Notes under the pieces: model-generated
What the model was told of the DNA's origin: nothing
The model's database searches: none
The model's input: the letters and a program-made list of their open reading frames with translations, nothing else
Part shown: positions 1 through 8,139 of the stretch, piece after piece
Layout of the letters: each line of letters begins with the position of its first letter
How positions within the stretch are numbered: position 1 is the first letter of the stretch
Source of the DNA: Streptomyces rimosus
GTDB lineage: Bacteria; Actinomycetota; Actinomycetes; Streptomycetales; Streptomycetaceae
NCBI RefSeq assembly: GCF_008704655.1
Contig: NZ_CP023688.1
Location: 8,435,001 to 8,499,000, forward strand
Length of the DNA: 64,000 nt
Reading direction: 5' to 3'
Program-made: the position numbers and the translations under genes

Positions 1-1695
1 GCCGCACAGGAGGCCGCTGCCCGCGCCGAACAGCTCCACGCGCAGCTCGACCCGGCCCGGCAGCGCCTGGACGCCGCGCGGCGCCGCGACCGGCTCGCGG
101 ACGAGGTGCGGGCCGCCGACGAGGAGGCGCTGCGCACCCGGGAACGCGCGGCGGCGGCCCATGAACACTGGCTCGACCTCAAGGACCGCCGGCTGCGCGG
201 CATCGCCGCCGAACTCGCCGCCGGGCTGGAGGACGGCGCCGCGTGCGCGGTGTGCGGGGCCACCGAGCACCCCGCTCCGGCGCGTACCGAAGCCGGGCAC
301 GTGGACCGTATGGCCGAGGAAGCCGCACTGGACGCCTACCGGCGGACCGAGGCCGTACGCCAGGACGCGGAGCGCGCCCGCCAGGCACTGAAGGAGGAAC
401 TGGCCGCCGCGACCGCGACAGCCGGGGACACGCCGGTCGCCGAACTCGCGCGTACAGCCGACGAGTTGCACGACTCCTACGCGCGCGAACGGGCCGCGGG
501 CGCCGGTCTGCACGCCGCCCGTGAAGCGCTGTCCCGCGCCGAGCGGGAGTACGAGCGCCGCCGCGCCGAGCAGCAGGAGGCCGAGCGCCGCGCCGCCGCC
601 CGCACCTCCCACCGGGAAGCACTGGACCGCGAACTCGCTTCGATCGAAACCGAGTTGAGCGAGGCGCGCGGCGACTGCGCGACCGTCGCGGATCGGGCCC
701 GGCGCCTGGAGCGGCAGGTCGCGCTGCTGGCCGAGGCCGCGGCCGCTGCCCGTACCGCAGAAGCCTGCGCCGAACGGCTCAAGGAAGCCGACGCCCACCT
801 GTCCGACGCCGCCTACCGTGCCGGATTCGACACCCCGCAGGCCGCGTCAGACGCGCTGCTGAACGACGCCGACTGGCGTGACCTGCAACAGCGCCTGGAC
901 CGCTACCAAGCCGAATCGGCCGCCGTGGAAGCCGAGCTGGCCGACCCGGAGGGCATCGCGGCGGCGGCGCTCCCGCCGGCCGAACCGGACCGGGCCCGCG
1001 CCGAGCTGGACGCGGCAGGGCGCAGGCTGCGCGCCGCCGGTGCCGCCTGCGCCGCCGCCGAGGAACGCTGCGCCGAACTGGACCGGCTGGCCGCGCAGGC
1101 CCACACCGACGCCCGGCGGCTGGCCCCGCTGCGCGTCGAGTACGAGCGTGTCGCCCGCCTCGCCGCGCTCGCCGCCGGTACGTCGGCGGAGAACGAACGG
1201 CGGATGCGCCTGGAGTCGTACGTCCTCGCCGCGCGGCTCGAACAGGTCGCGGCGGCCGCCAGCGCGCGTCTGCACCGGATGTCCTCCGGCCGCTACACGC
1301 TCGTGCACTCCGACGAGCGCGCCGGCGGCGCCCGCCGCTCCGGCCTGGGGCTGCACGTCATCGACGCCTGGACCGGCCACGAGCGGGACACCGCCAGCCT
1401 CTCCGGCGGCGAGACGTTCTTCGCGTCGCTCGCGCTGGCGCTCGGCCTCGCCGATGTCGTCACCGACGAGGCGGGCGGCACCCGCCTGGACACCCTCTTC
1501 ATCGACGAGGGCTTCGGCAGCCTGGACGAACAGACGCTGGACGAGGTGCTGGACGTCCTGGACTCGCTGCGCGAACGGGACCGCAGCGTGGGCATCGTCA
1601 GCCATGTCGCGGACCTGCGGCAGCGCATCCCCGCCCAGCTGGAGGTCGTCAAGGACCGGGCCGGATCGTCCGTACGCCACCGCGTACAGGACTGA
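1..1695 (+). CDS. sbcC: SbcC, ATPase subunit of the SbcCD nuclease (3' part)
   Basis: The frame is open from the first base, so this is the C-terminal 564 residues of a protein that starts outside the window. SbcC is the SMC/Rad50-like ATPase that, with the SbcD nuclease, opens DNA hairpins and cleans double-strand ends. Visible are the CxxC zinc hook (CAVCGATEHP, encoded near 244-273) between two long Ala/Arg/Glu-rich coiled-coil arms, and a C-terminal ATPase lobe with the ABC signature LSGGE (about 1402), Walker B FIDEGFG (about 1500) and the H-loop VSHV (about 1600). sbcD would be expected just upstream. The stop codon lies inside a hairpin shared with the convergent Lrp gene. Confidence 0.95.
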   Translation, partial: AAQEAAARAEQLHAQLDPARQRLDAARRRDRLADEVRAADEEALRTRERAAAAHEHWLDLKDRRLRGIAAELAAGLEDGAACAVCGATEHPAPARTEAGHVDRMAEEAALDAYRRTEAVRQDAERARQALKEELAAATATAGDTPVAELARTADELHDSYARERAAGAGLHAAREALSRAEREYERRRAEQQEAERRAAARTSHREALDRELASIETELSEARGDCATVADRARRLERQVALLAEAAAAARTAEACAERLKEADAHLSDAAYRAGFDTPQAASDALLNDADWRDLQQRLDRYQAESAAVEAELADPEGIAAAALPPAEPDRARAELDAAGRRLRAAGAACAAAEERCAELDRLAAQAHTDARRLAPLRVEYERVARLAALAAGTSAENERRMRLESYVLAARLEQVAAAASARLHRMSSGRYTLVHSDERAGGARRSGLGLHVIDAWTGHERDTASLSGGETFFASLALALGLADVVTDEAGGTRLDTLFIDEGFGSLDEQTLDEVLDVLDSLRERDRSVGIVSHVADLRQRIPAQLEVVKDRAGSSVRHRVQD

Positions 1696-1717
1696 ACCGG
1701 GGCCGCGGCCCCTCAGT
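1691..1717. terminator. Bidirectional hairpin over two stop codons
   Basis: The 14-bp perfect palindrome GGGGCCGCGGCCCC (1699-1712) is flanked by ACTGA and TCAGT, which also pair. The stem carries the sbcC stop and the stop of the convergent Lrp gene, so it probably ends transcription from both sides. There is no T-tract, as is usual in high-GC actinomycetes. Confidence 0.6.
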
Positions 1718-2159
1718 GGCTGATCGGGCGCCGGGGGAGCGGGGAGGAGTACACCACGCTGGTCGTCACCGACCCCAGCGCCCCCACCCGGCCCGACACC
1801 TCCTCCAGATGCTTCATCGAGCGGGCGGCGACCTTCAGGACGAAGCAGTCGTCGCCCGTGACGTGGTGCGCCTCCAGGATCTCGGGCGTGGAGTCCAGCA
1901 GGTCGTGGAACGGTTTGTAGTTGCCGTTCGGGTAGCGCAGCCGGACGAACGCCAGCACCCCCAGCCCGATGGCCTCCGGCTCGATCACCGCCGCGTACCC
2001 GGATATCACTCCGGCCTCCTCCATGCGCCGGACGCGCTCGGTGACCGCGCTCGCGGACATGTTCACGGCGCGGGCCAGCTCGGCGTACCCCGCGCGGCCG
2101 TTGCGCTGGAGGACGTCGAGAATGCGCCAGTCGGTGGCGTCGGGGGAATAGTCGGTCAT
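1713..2159 (-). CDS. Lrp/AsnC family transcriptional regulator
   Basis: A 148-residue protein of normal length for the family. Residues about 8-60 form the Lrp winged helix-turn-helix (DWRILDVLQRNGRAGYAELA, then SASAVTERVRRMEEAGVISGY). Residues about 65-145 form the RAM/AsnC ligand-binding and oligomerisation domain, with HHVTGDDCFVLKV. Such proteins form octamers that sense amino acids. It is divergent from the rhodanese gene with a 94-bp gap holding spaced direct repeats, which suggests that it controls the rhodanese gene and itself. The ligand cannot be told from the sequence. Confidence 0.92.
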   Translation of the reverse strand: MTDYSPDATDWRILDVLQRNGRAGYAELARAVNMSASAVTERVRRMEEAGVISGYAAVIEPEAIGLGVLAFVRLRYPNGNYKPFHDLLDSTPEILEAHHVTGDDCFVLKVAARSMKHLEEVSGRVGALGSVTTSVVYSSPLPRRPISH

Positions 2160-2190
2160 GCGAGGTGTCTAGCAGTGGAATCCCCGGCGG

Positions 2191-2253
2191 ATCAAGACTT
2201 CTGCCGGTGATCATTACTTCTCGGCACCGTGCCGTGACCATAGATTCATCCGC
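2191..2253 (+). promoter_or_regulatory. Lrp-type repeats and leaderless-like promoter
   Basis: ACTTCT occurs at 2197-2202 and 2216-2221, a 19-bp step (about two helical turns), as expected for Lrp binding on one DNA face. A -10-like TAGATT about 8-13 bases before the ATG at 2254, with no Shine-Dalgarno sequence, suggests a nearly leaderless transcript whose -35 region overlaps the second repeat. Confidence 0.4.
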
Positions 2254-2751
2254 ATGACCACACCGATTGTTTCCCCCGACGCCCCGCCCGCCGTCTCCCC
2301 CGTCCTGCGGACACCGCCCGCCGCTCCCGCCGAGGCCGCCGCCTACTTCGCGGCCCGGCTCGCCTTTTACACCGACGCCGCCGACGTGCACGCCGCCCTC
2401 ACCGGCGGTGACCCCGGCTTCGTCCTCGTCGATGTCCGCAGCACCGAATCCTGGGACCAGGGACACATCGCCGACGCCCTGCACCTGCCCACGGCCGCCA
2501 TCCCGCAGCACGCCGCCAAGCTCCTGGACCCGGCCGTCCCCGTCGTCGTCCACTGCTGGGGCCCCGGCTGCGACGGCGCCACCCGCGCCGCGGCGGCCCT
2601 CGCCGAGCGGGGATACCGGGTCAAGGAGATGCTCGGCGGAATCGAGTACTGGATACGCGAAGGGCACGCCGTACAGACGGCGCAGGGACGCGAACAGCAC
2701 GCGCCCGACCCGCTCACCGCGCCCCTCGGTGACGGGGACTGCGGCTGCTGA
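2254..2751 (+). CDS. Rhodanese-like sulfurtransferase domain protein
   Basis: 165 residues with a single rhodanese domain (about 35-150). The active-site loop reads HCWGPGCDGATR, with the likely persulfide-carrying cysteine at residue 101; the loop is longer than that of small GlpE-type enzymes. The conserved DVR (about 60) and HIADALHLP motifs are present. The C-terminus ends GDGDCGC, with two extra cysteines. Rhodaneses move sulfane sulfur to thiols, cyanide or acceptor proteins. The divergent Lrp-family gene is the probable regulator. The physiological acceptor is unknown. Confidence 0.88.
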   Translation: MTTPIVSPDAPPAVSPVLRTPPAAPAEAAAYFAARLAFYTDAADVHAALTGGDPGFVLVDVRSTESWDQGHIADALHLPTAAIPQHAAKLLDPAVPVVVHCWGPGCDGATRAAAALAERGYRVKEMLGGIEYWIREGHAVQTAQGREQHAPDPLTAPLGDGDCGC

Positions 2752-2841
2752 CACCGCGCGGGCGCGCCGGACAAAAGGCAGAAGCAACCCGGAAGAGGGT
2801 TTCCGGCGCCGAAGCGGTGTGCGGGTCCCGTTCCCGCTGGC

Positions 2842-3684
2842 ATGGTGCCGGATGTGAACAACGAACGCGACGTCGTCCGCTATTACCGGCAGCCGGGATC
2901 ACGGCTCGGATATCGCCTCTTCCTGCACGGCACCAAGCATTTCGGTTTCTACCGCGAGCACGACTCCCCCTGGAACTGGCCGAAGGCGCTGCGCCGCATG
3001 GAGGACGTCCTGGGGGAGCGGCTCGCGCAGCCGCCCGGCGCGCGGGTGCTGGACGCCGGGTGCGGTGTCGGGGACGTGGCCGCCCGGCTGGCGGGCCGCT
3101 TCGGTCTGCGGATCGACGGCGTGGACCTGGTCGCCGCCCATGTCGCCGAGGCCCGGCGCCGGGCCCGCCGCCGCGGCCTCGACCCGCTGCTCACCTTCGC
3201 GCACGGGGACTACGCGGTACTGGATTTCCCCGACGAGAGCTTCGACGCCGTCTACACGATGGAGACTCTGGTGCACGCGGCGGAGGCCGAGACCGTGCTG
3301 CGGGAGTTCCACCGGGTGCTGAAACCGGGCGGCCGGCTGGTCATGTTCGAGTACGCCAGGGAAGTGCCGACCCGGATGCCCGGGCCGGCGGCCGAGACCT
3401 TCCGGCAGCTGAACGACTGGGCCGCGATGCCGTCGTTCCAGCGTTTCGTGCACGGCACGCTGGAACGCCTCACCGCGGAGGCCGGATTCTCCGTCCGGCG
3501 GGTCGAGGACATTTCCCGCAGCATGTGGCCGATGCTCCGGAGTTTCGCGGTCATCGCGCGACTGCCGTACGCCGCGGTCCGGGCGGTGGGGCTGGAGCGG
3601 TACGCCGTGAATTCCATGTCCGCCGTCGAATTCTGGCGGCACCGGGCGTTCTGGCGGTACGAAATTCACAGCGCCGAGAAGTGA
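2842..3684 (+). CDS. Class I SAM-dependent methyltransferase
   Basis: 280 residues. Motif I is VLDAGCGVGD (residues 69-78), followed by the acidic loop DGVDL, motif II region DESFDAVYTMETLVHA and post-motif LKPGGRLVMFEYA. The N-terminal RDVVRYYRQPGSRLGYRLFLHGTKHFGFY and the overall order resemble sterol or small-lipid C-methyltransferases, so a hydrophobic substrate is a fair guess, not a proof. An alternative GTG start at 2854 (VNNERD) would shorten it by four residues; neither start has a good ribosome-binding site. It shares the strand with the rhodanese gene, 90 bp upstream. Confidence 0.85.
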   Translation: MVPDVNNERDVVRYYRQPGSRLGYRLFLHGTKHFGFYREHDSPWNWPKALRRMEDVLGERLAQPPGARVLDAGCGVGDVAARLAGRFGLRIDGVDLVAAHVAEARRRARRRGLDPLLTFAHGDYAVLDFPDESFDAVYTMETLVHAAEAETVLREFHRVLKPGGRLVMFEYAREVPTRMPGPAAETFRQLNDWAAMPSFQRFVHGTLERLTAEAGFSVRRVEDISRSMWPMLRSFAVIARLPYAAVRAVGLERYAVNSMSAVEFWRHRAFWRYEIHSAEK

Positions 3685-3692
3685 GCAGGGCC

Positions 3693-3715
3693 CGCGGAGG
3701 AATCACGCCTCCGCG
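3693..3715. terminator. Convergent-gene hairpin
   Basis: Perfect 8-bp arms CGCGGAGG and CCTCCGCG surround a 7-nt loop that contains the stop codon of the minus-strand ATP-grasp/GNAT gene. It sits in the 18-bp gap between two convergent genes and should act in both directions. Confidence 0.6.
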
Positions 3716-5094
3716 AACACATACGTCCGCAGCCCGCCCCGGTCGCCGGACGGCACGAACCCGGCCCGCTCCAGCACCCGCTGCGACGGTATGTTCGCCG
3801 GCTCGGTCACCGCCCGTACCGTACGGACCTCGGGGCGGCCGGACGCCCAGTCGGCCAGCAGGCGCGTCGCCTCCGTGGCCCAGCCCTCGCCGCGCGCCGC
3901 GGGGCAGAGCGTGTAGCCGATCTCCACCTCGCCCTCGTCGTCCGGAGGGCCGTGGAAGCAGATGGAGCCCACGGCCGTACCGTCGTCGGCCCGGGTGATC
4001 GTGAACAGGCCCCAGCCGGGGCAGTACGGCCCGAGTGTGACGGACTGCGCGACGGCGGCGGCGGTGGAGGCGGTGGCCTCCGGCGGCCGTCCGCCCACCC
4101 ACACCGGCCCACCGGGGCGGTCGTCGAGGCCGCCGCCGTCCGCCAGCCGCGCCGCCGCGGTCGGCAGTACGGGCCGCAGCACCACCCGGCCCGCCGCCAG
4201 CGTCAGCGGAAAGCCCGCACCGGCCGTGGCCAGCGCCTCGACCAGCGTGCCGGTGTCCGCGCCCTCGGGCAGCCCGCTGACCTGCCCGTCGCCCACCTCG
4301 ATCACCCGCCACACGCCGTCCGTGCGCCGCGCCAGGTCCGTGGTGACGAACCGGCAGCCCAGCTTGCGCAGCGCTGCCCGTACGACGGGGGCGACCGCCG
4401 ACAGGTCCGGCACCGGATACTGCCCCGGCGTATCCGGGTGCGCCCCGACGAGCACCGGCTCGCCGTCCACCCACCACACGCGCGCCTCGCCCGCCGTCCC
4501 GTACGGCTCGAAGGCGCGCAGCACCACGCCGCCGGTCAGGAACTCCTCCTGCAAGTCCACGAACCGGTTGACCACCGCGGCCAGGCGCGCGGTGTCGGAC
4601 GTGTCCGGGACGTACGCGGCCTCGTCCCACTCGTGCTTGCGGGACTTCACCCAGTCCTTGACCACGGCGGGCCCGCCGCCCAGCGGCGCGGCCAGCCGGG
4701 CCAGCTCCGCCTCGCCGGGCGGCTGTCCCGGCGCGCACGGCAGCCAGCGGCTGTACGGCGTGAGGTCGGCGAACGTCTCGTACCAGCCGGGGAGTTCGTG
4801 GGCGGTGCGGTAACTCCCGGGCGTGGTCAGCAGCAGGCAGCCGCGCTCGCCGAGGGCCGCGGCGAGCGCGGCGTACCGCTCGGACGGAAGCATCCAGCCG
4901 CGGTACCACGCCGCCCCGGCCCCGCTGGGCACCCGTGCCACCGCCCGTACCGCGTCCCCGGCGACCAGCGCCTCGTGGTCGATCACCGCGCCGCGCACAC
5001 CGATGGCCCGTACAGCGGCGGCGTCCCGGGCGAACTCCGGATCCGTGCGGCCGGGGCGCAGCGGATCGCCGGGGAAGAGGAACACGCGGTCCAC
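3703..5094 (-). CDS. ATP-grasp (DUF4343/R2K-like) fused to GNAT acetyltransferase
   Basis: 463 residues from the GTG at 5094, five bases past the stop of the DUF885 gene; a second GTG at 5085 is possible. Residues about 1-290 resemble the divergent ATP-grasp proteins of the DUF4343/R2K group: VFLFPGDPLRPGR at the start, VVKDWVKSRKHEW for the ATP-binding lysines, VVLRAFEPYG, ARVWWVDGEPVLVGAHP and RVIEVGDGQVSGLP near the metal site. Residues about 295-463 form a GNAT domain with EIGYTLCPAARGEGWATEAT (acetyl-CoA loop) and PANIPSQRVLERAGF. ATP-grasp enzymes join a carboxylate to an amine or thiol, and GNATs acylate amines, so the fusion may ligate and acylate one small molecule or peptide. It is probably translated together with the DUF885 gene. 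Confidence 0.82.
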   Translation of the reverse strand: MDRVFLFPGDPLRPGRTDPEFARDAAAVRAIGVRGAVIDHEALVAGDAVRAVARVPSGAGAAWYRGWMLPSERYAALAAALGERGCLLLTTPGSYRTAHELPGWYETFADLTPYSRWLPCAPGQPPGEAELARLAAPLGGGPAVVKDWVKSRKHEWDEAAYVPDTSDTARLAAVVNRFVDLQEEFLTGGVVLRAFEPYGTAGEARVWWVDGEPVLVGAHPDTPGQYPVPDLSAVAPVVRAALRKLGCRFVTTDLARRTDGVWRVIEVGDGQVSGLPEGADTGTLVEALATAGAGFPLTLAAGRVVLRPVLPTAAARLADGGGLDDRPGGPVWVGGRPPEATASTAAAVAQSVTLGPYCPGWGLFTITRADDGTAVGSICFHGPPDDEGEVEIGYTLCPAARGEGWATEATRLLADWASGRPEVRTVRAVTEPANIPSQRVLERAGFVPSGDRGGLRTYVFAEA

Positions 5095-5099
5095 CGGCC

Positions 5100-6794
5100 T
5101 CAGATACGCGACAGCTCGGCCAGCAGGTCGTCCAGACCCAGCGAGCCCTGCGACAGCGCGGCCATGTGCCACGCCTTGAGGTCGAAGTCGGCGCCGTGCC
5201 GCTGCCGGGCCGCTTCCCGGCCCTGGAGCCAGGTGCGCTCGCCGAGCTTGTAGCCGATGGCCTGGCCCGGCATGCCCTGATAGCGGATGATCTCGCTCTC
5301 GACGAAGTCCGCGGAGCGGCTGGAGTACCGGCCGAAGAACTCCTGCGCCAGCTCGGGCGTCCACCGCTCGCCGGGGTGGAAGGGCGAGTCGTCCGGGATG
5401 GTCAGCTCCAGGTGCATGCCGATGTCGATGATGACGCGGACCGCGCGCATCATCTGCGCGTCGAGATAGCCGAGCCGGCGCTCGGGGCTGGTCAGGAAGC
5501 CCAGCTCGTCCATCAGCCGCTCCGCGTACAGCGCCCAGCCCTCGGCGTTGGCGCTGACCATGCCCACCCCCGTCTGGTAGCGCGAGAGGTCCTCGGCCAC
5601 GTGCGCCCACTGCGCCAGTTGGAGGTGGTGGCCCGGCACGCCCTCGTGGTACCAGGTCGAGACCAGATCGTACGCAGGGAAGCGGGTCCGGCCCATGGTC
5701 GGCAGCCACGTGCGGCCGGGGCGGGAGAAGTCCAGCGAAGGGCTGGTGTAGTACGGCGCGGCGGCGCCGCCGGGCGGGGCGATCCGCGACTCCACGTGCT
5801 TGACCCGCTCCGCCAGGTCGAAGTGGGTGCCGTCCAGCGCCTCGATGGCCTGGTCCATCAGCGCCTGGAGCCACTGGCGGGTCTCCTCGACACCCTCCAC
5901 GGCCTCGCCGTTCTCGTCCAGCCAGGCCAGCGCCTCCCACGGGGTCTTCGCCCCGGGCAGCACCTTCTCCGCCTCCTGGACCATCTCGGCGTGCAGCCGG
6001 TGGAACTCCGACCAGCCGTAGGCGTACGCCTCGTCCAGATCCAGGTCGGCGCCGTTGAAGTAGCGGGCGAGGCGGGCGTAGCGCTCGCGGCCCACCACGT
6101 CCGGAGCGCCCTCGATCGCGGGCGCGTACCGGCCGCGGAACCAGTCGCGCAGCTCCACGAGGGCGCCGGTCGCGAGCGCGGCGGCGGCGTTCAGCTCCCC
6201 GCGCAGCGCGTCGGGGCCCGGCTCGGTCAGCTCGGCGAACCAGCTGCGGTCCGTACCGATCCAGGTGTCCAACTGGCCGATGACCGTGGCGACCTGGCGC
6301 GGCCCCGCGGGCAGGTCCCGCTTCAGGCCCGCCTCCAGCGAGGCGCGGTAACCCTCCAGCGCGGCGGGCACCGCGCGCAGCCGCTGGGCGAGCGCCGCCC
6401 AGTCGTCGTCCGTCTCGACCGGCGTGATCGTCATGACCTCGCGCACCGCGTGCAGCGGCGAGTGGAGGTTGCTGACCGTGCGCAGCCCCTCGCCCGCCTC
6501 GTGCACCGCCAGCTCGGCGGTCAGCCGCTCGCGCAGCAGCCGGGCGCAGCGCCGCTCGCTCTCGCTGTCCGCGCCCGGCCGCCGCTCGGCCTCGGCGAGC
6601 CGGTTCAGCGTCGTACGGGCGAGCTGCGCCACCGCTTCCTGGCCGGTGGGCGAGAAGTCGGGCAGGCGGCTCGAACTCTCCGGGACGCCGAGGAAGGTGC
6701 CGGTGATGGGGTCCAGCTCGACCAGGGCGTCGACATAGGCGTCGGCGACCTGGCGGGGGAGAGGAGCGCTGTCGGAAGCAGTGGTGTGGGACAT
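5100..6794 (-). CDS. DUF885 family protein (putative metallopeptidase)
   Basis: 564 residues with start ATG 6794, chosen because GAGG lies 9 nt upstream; an in-frame ATG at 6803 has that GAGG directly against it. The DUF885 core is clear: STWYHEGVPGHHLQL carries an HExxxHH-type zinc-site motif, followed by ANAEGWALYAERLMDELGF with the third-ligand region, and GQAIGYKLGERTWLQGRE near the C-terminus. No signal peptide is visible, so it is probably cytosolic. Members are treated as peptidase-like, but substrates are poorly known. The ATP-grasp/GNAT gene begins five bases after its stop, which suggests a two-gene operon with a shared peptide-like substrate. Confidence 0.88.
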   Translation of the reverse strand: MSHTTASDSAPLPRQVADAYVDALVELDPITGTFLGVPESSSRLPDFSPTGQEAVAQLARTTLNRLAEAERRPGADSESERRCARLLRERLTAELAVHEAGEGLRTVSNLHSPLHAVREVMTITPVETDDDWAALAQRLRAVPAALEGYRASLEAGLKRDLPAGPRQVATVIGQLDTWIGTDRSWFAELTEPGPDALRGELNAAAALATGALVELRDWFRGRYAPAIEGAPDVVGRERYARLARYFNGADLDLDEAYAYGWSEFHRLHAEMVQEAEKVLPGAKTPWEALAWLDENGEAVEGVEETRQWLQALMDQAIEALDGTHFDLAERVKHVESRIAPPGGAAAPYYTSPSLDFSRPGRTWLPTMGRTRFPAYDLVSTWYHEGVPGHHLQLAQWAHVAEDLSRYQTGVGMVSANAEGWALYAERLMDELGFLTSPERRLGYLDAQMMRAVRVIIDIGMHLELTIPDDSPFHPGERWTPELAQEFFGRYSSRSADFVESEIIRYQGMPGQAIGYKLGERTWLQGREAARQRHGADFDLKAWHMAALSQGSLGLDDLLAELSRI

Positions 6795-6980
6795 GCGCCC
6801 CATCCTCGTACGGAAGCCCCCGGTACGTCATCAGCAGCGCGCCGTACATCCGCCTCCGGAGCGCCGCGTCCGCGCAGGGCGAACGCGGGAACGCGCCCGG
6901 CCCGCCGGAGCGGAAGGCCGCCTTCATTGGTCCGGACCGGACTATTGCTCCCGCCGGAGCCGACGCTCCAAGCTCACAGA

Positions 6981-8063
6981 ATGGACCTGGAATTGCGGCA
7001 TTTAACGGCGATCCGGACGATAGCCGACGCGGGCAGCCTCACCAAGGCCGCCGCACAGCTCGGCCTGGCCCAGCCCGCCCTGAGCGCCCAGCTGAAACGG
7101 ATCGAGCGCACCCTCGGCGGCAAGCTCTTCGAACGCGGGCGCTTCGGGGTACGGCCCACGGCGCTCGGCGAGTTCGTGCTGGAGCGGGCGCGCGTGGTGC
7201 TGCCCGCGATCAGCGAGCTCCAGCAGGAGGCCGTACGGTTCGGCAGCGCGGGCAGCAGGATGACCGGCTTCCGGCTCGGCGGCACCCACGGCCCGCTGCT
7301 GGGCGGCCTGGTGGACCGGCTCGCGACCGCGCACCCGGGCGTGCCGGTGACCACCTTCACCACCTGGTCCGAGCGCGAGATCGCCGCCTCGGTCGCCGCC
7401 GGACGCCTGGACTTCGCGCTGATCGGCGCCTGCGGGGAGGCGCCGGCGCCCGAGCCGCAGCGGCTCAGCTGGCGGGAGATCGCGGTGGACCCGGTCTTCG
7501 TCATGCTCGCCGACCGCCACCCGCTGGCCGGACGGCGCGAGATCGGCCTCGCGGAACTGGCCACCGAGGCGTGGGCGGACGTGCCGGGCGACGGCTGTTT
7601 CGCGGACTGTTTCACCCTCGCCTGCGCCCGCGCCGGCTTCACCCCGGCCCGGGTGTACGAGACGGACACCGCGTCCTGTATCCACCTCGTGCAGGTCGGC
7701 CGCGCCGCGGGCCTGTGCAGGGCGACCCTGCCGCCCACCCCCGGGATGGTCACCAGACCCCTGGCCGGTACGCCGCTGACCTGGCGCCACCTGGTGGGCT
7801 GGCACCCGGCGACCCCCGCCGCGAACTCCGCCGCCGAGGTCGTCGCCCAGGCCCGCGCCGCGCACGCCGACGCCGCCGCGCGCAGCGAGAGTTATACGCG
7901 GTGGCTCGCCGACCACCGGACGGCGGCCGGTGCCGGGCCGATGCCGGACGGCGCCGGTCCGCAATCGTCCGGCCATGAGGAGGCCGATCCAGGGCCACCG
8001 AAACCGACCGGCTACCCAGGTCCTCCGGGAGATATCCATAACATTCCGCAGAAGGACAACTGA
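6981..8063 (+). CDS. LysR family regulator with an early TTA codon
   Basis: 360 residues. The N-terminal winged helix (LRHLTAIRTIADAGSLTKAA, then GLAQPALSAQLKRIERTLGG) and the LysR substrate-binding domain (about 90-300) are complete. The ATG at 6981 matches the family start MDLELRHL. Codon 8 is TTA (7002-7004), the leucine codon read by bldA tRNA in Streptomyces, so full translation should depend on developmental stage. The last 40 residues are Pro/Gly/Ala rich and probably disordered. It is divergent from the DUF885 operon (186-bp gap) and lies 76 bp before the secreted protease gene on the same strand; either could be a target. Confidence 0.93.
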   Translation: MDLELRHLTAIRTIADAGSLTKAAAQLGLAQPALSAQLKRIERTLGGKLFERGRFGVRPTALGEFVLERARVVLPAISELQQEAVRFGSAGSRMTGFRLGGTHGPLLGGLVDRLATAHPGVPVTTFTTWSEREIAASVAAGRLDFALIGACGEAPAPEPQRLSWREIAVDPVFVMLADRHPLAGRREIGLAELATEAWADVPGDGCFADCFTLACARAGFTPARVYETDTASCIHLVQVGRAAGLCRATLPPTPGMVTRPLAGTPLTWRHLVGWHPATPAANSAAEVVAQARAAHADAAARSESYTRWLADHRTAAGAGPMPDGAGPQSSGHEEADPGPPKPTGYPGPPGDIHNIPQKDN

Positions 8064-8139
8064 CATCTTCTGCGGGCCGCCGCACGGCTCCTACGGTTTC
8101 CGCACCTCCACCCCCCCCGAGACCGAGGAGACCTCCCCC

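Noticed and set aside
3703..6927. A single 1074-codon minus-strand gene
   Set aside because: Only its last 463 codons are coding; the first part is an out-of-frame reading of the DUF885 gene.
4935..8063. A 1042-codon plus-strand gene ending as LysR
   Set aside because: The part before 6981 is antisense to DUF885; the LysR start MDLELRHL at 6981 is clear.
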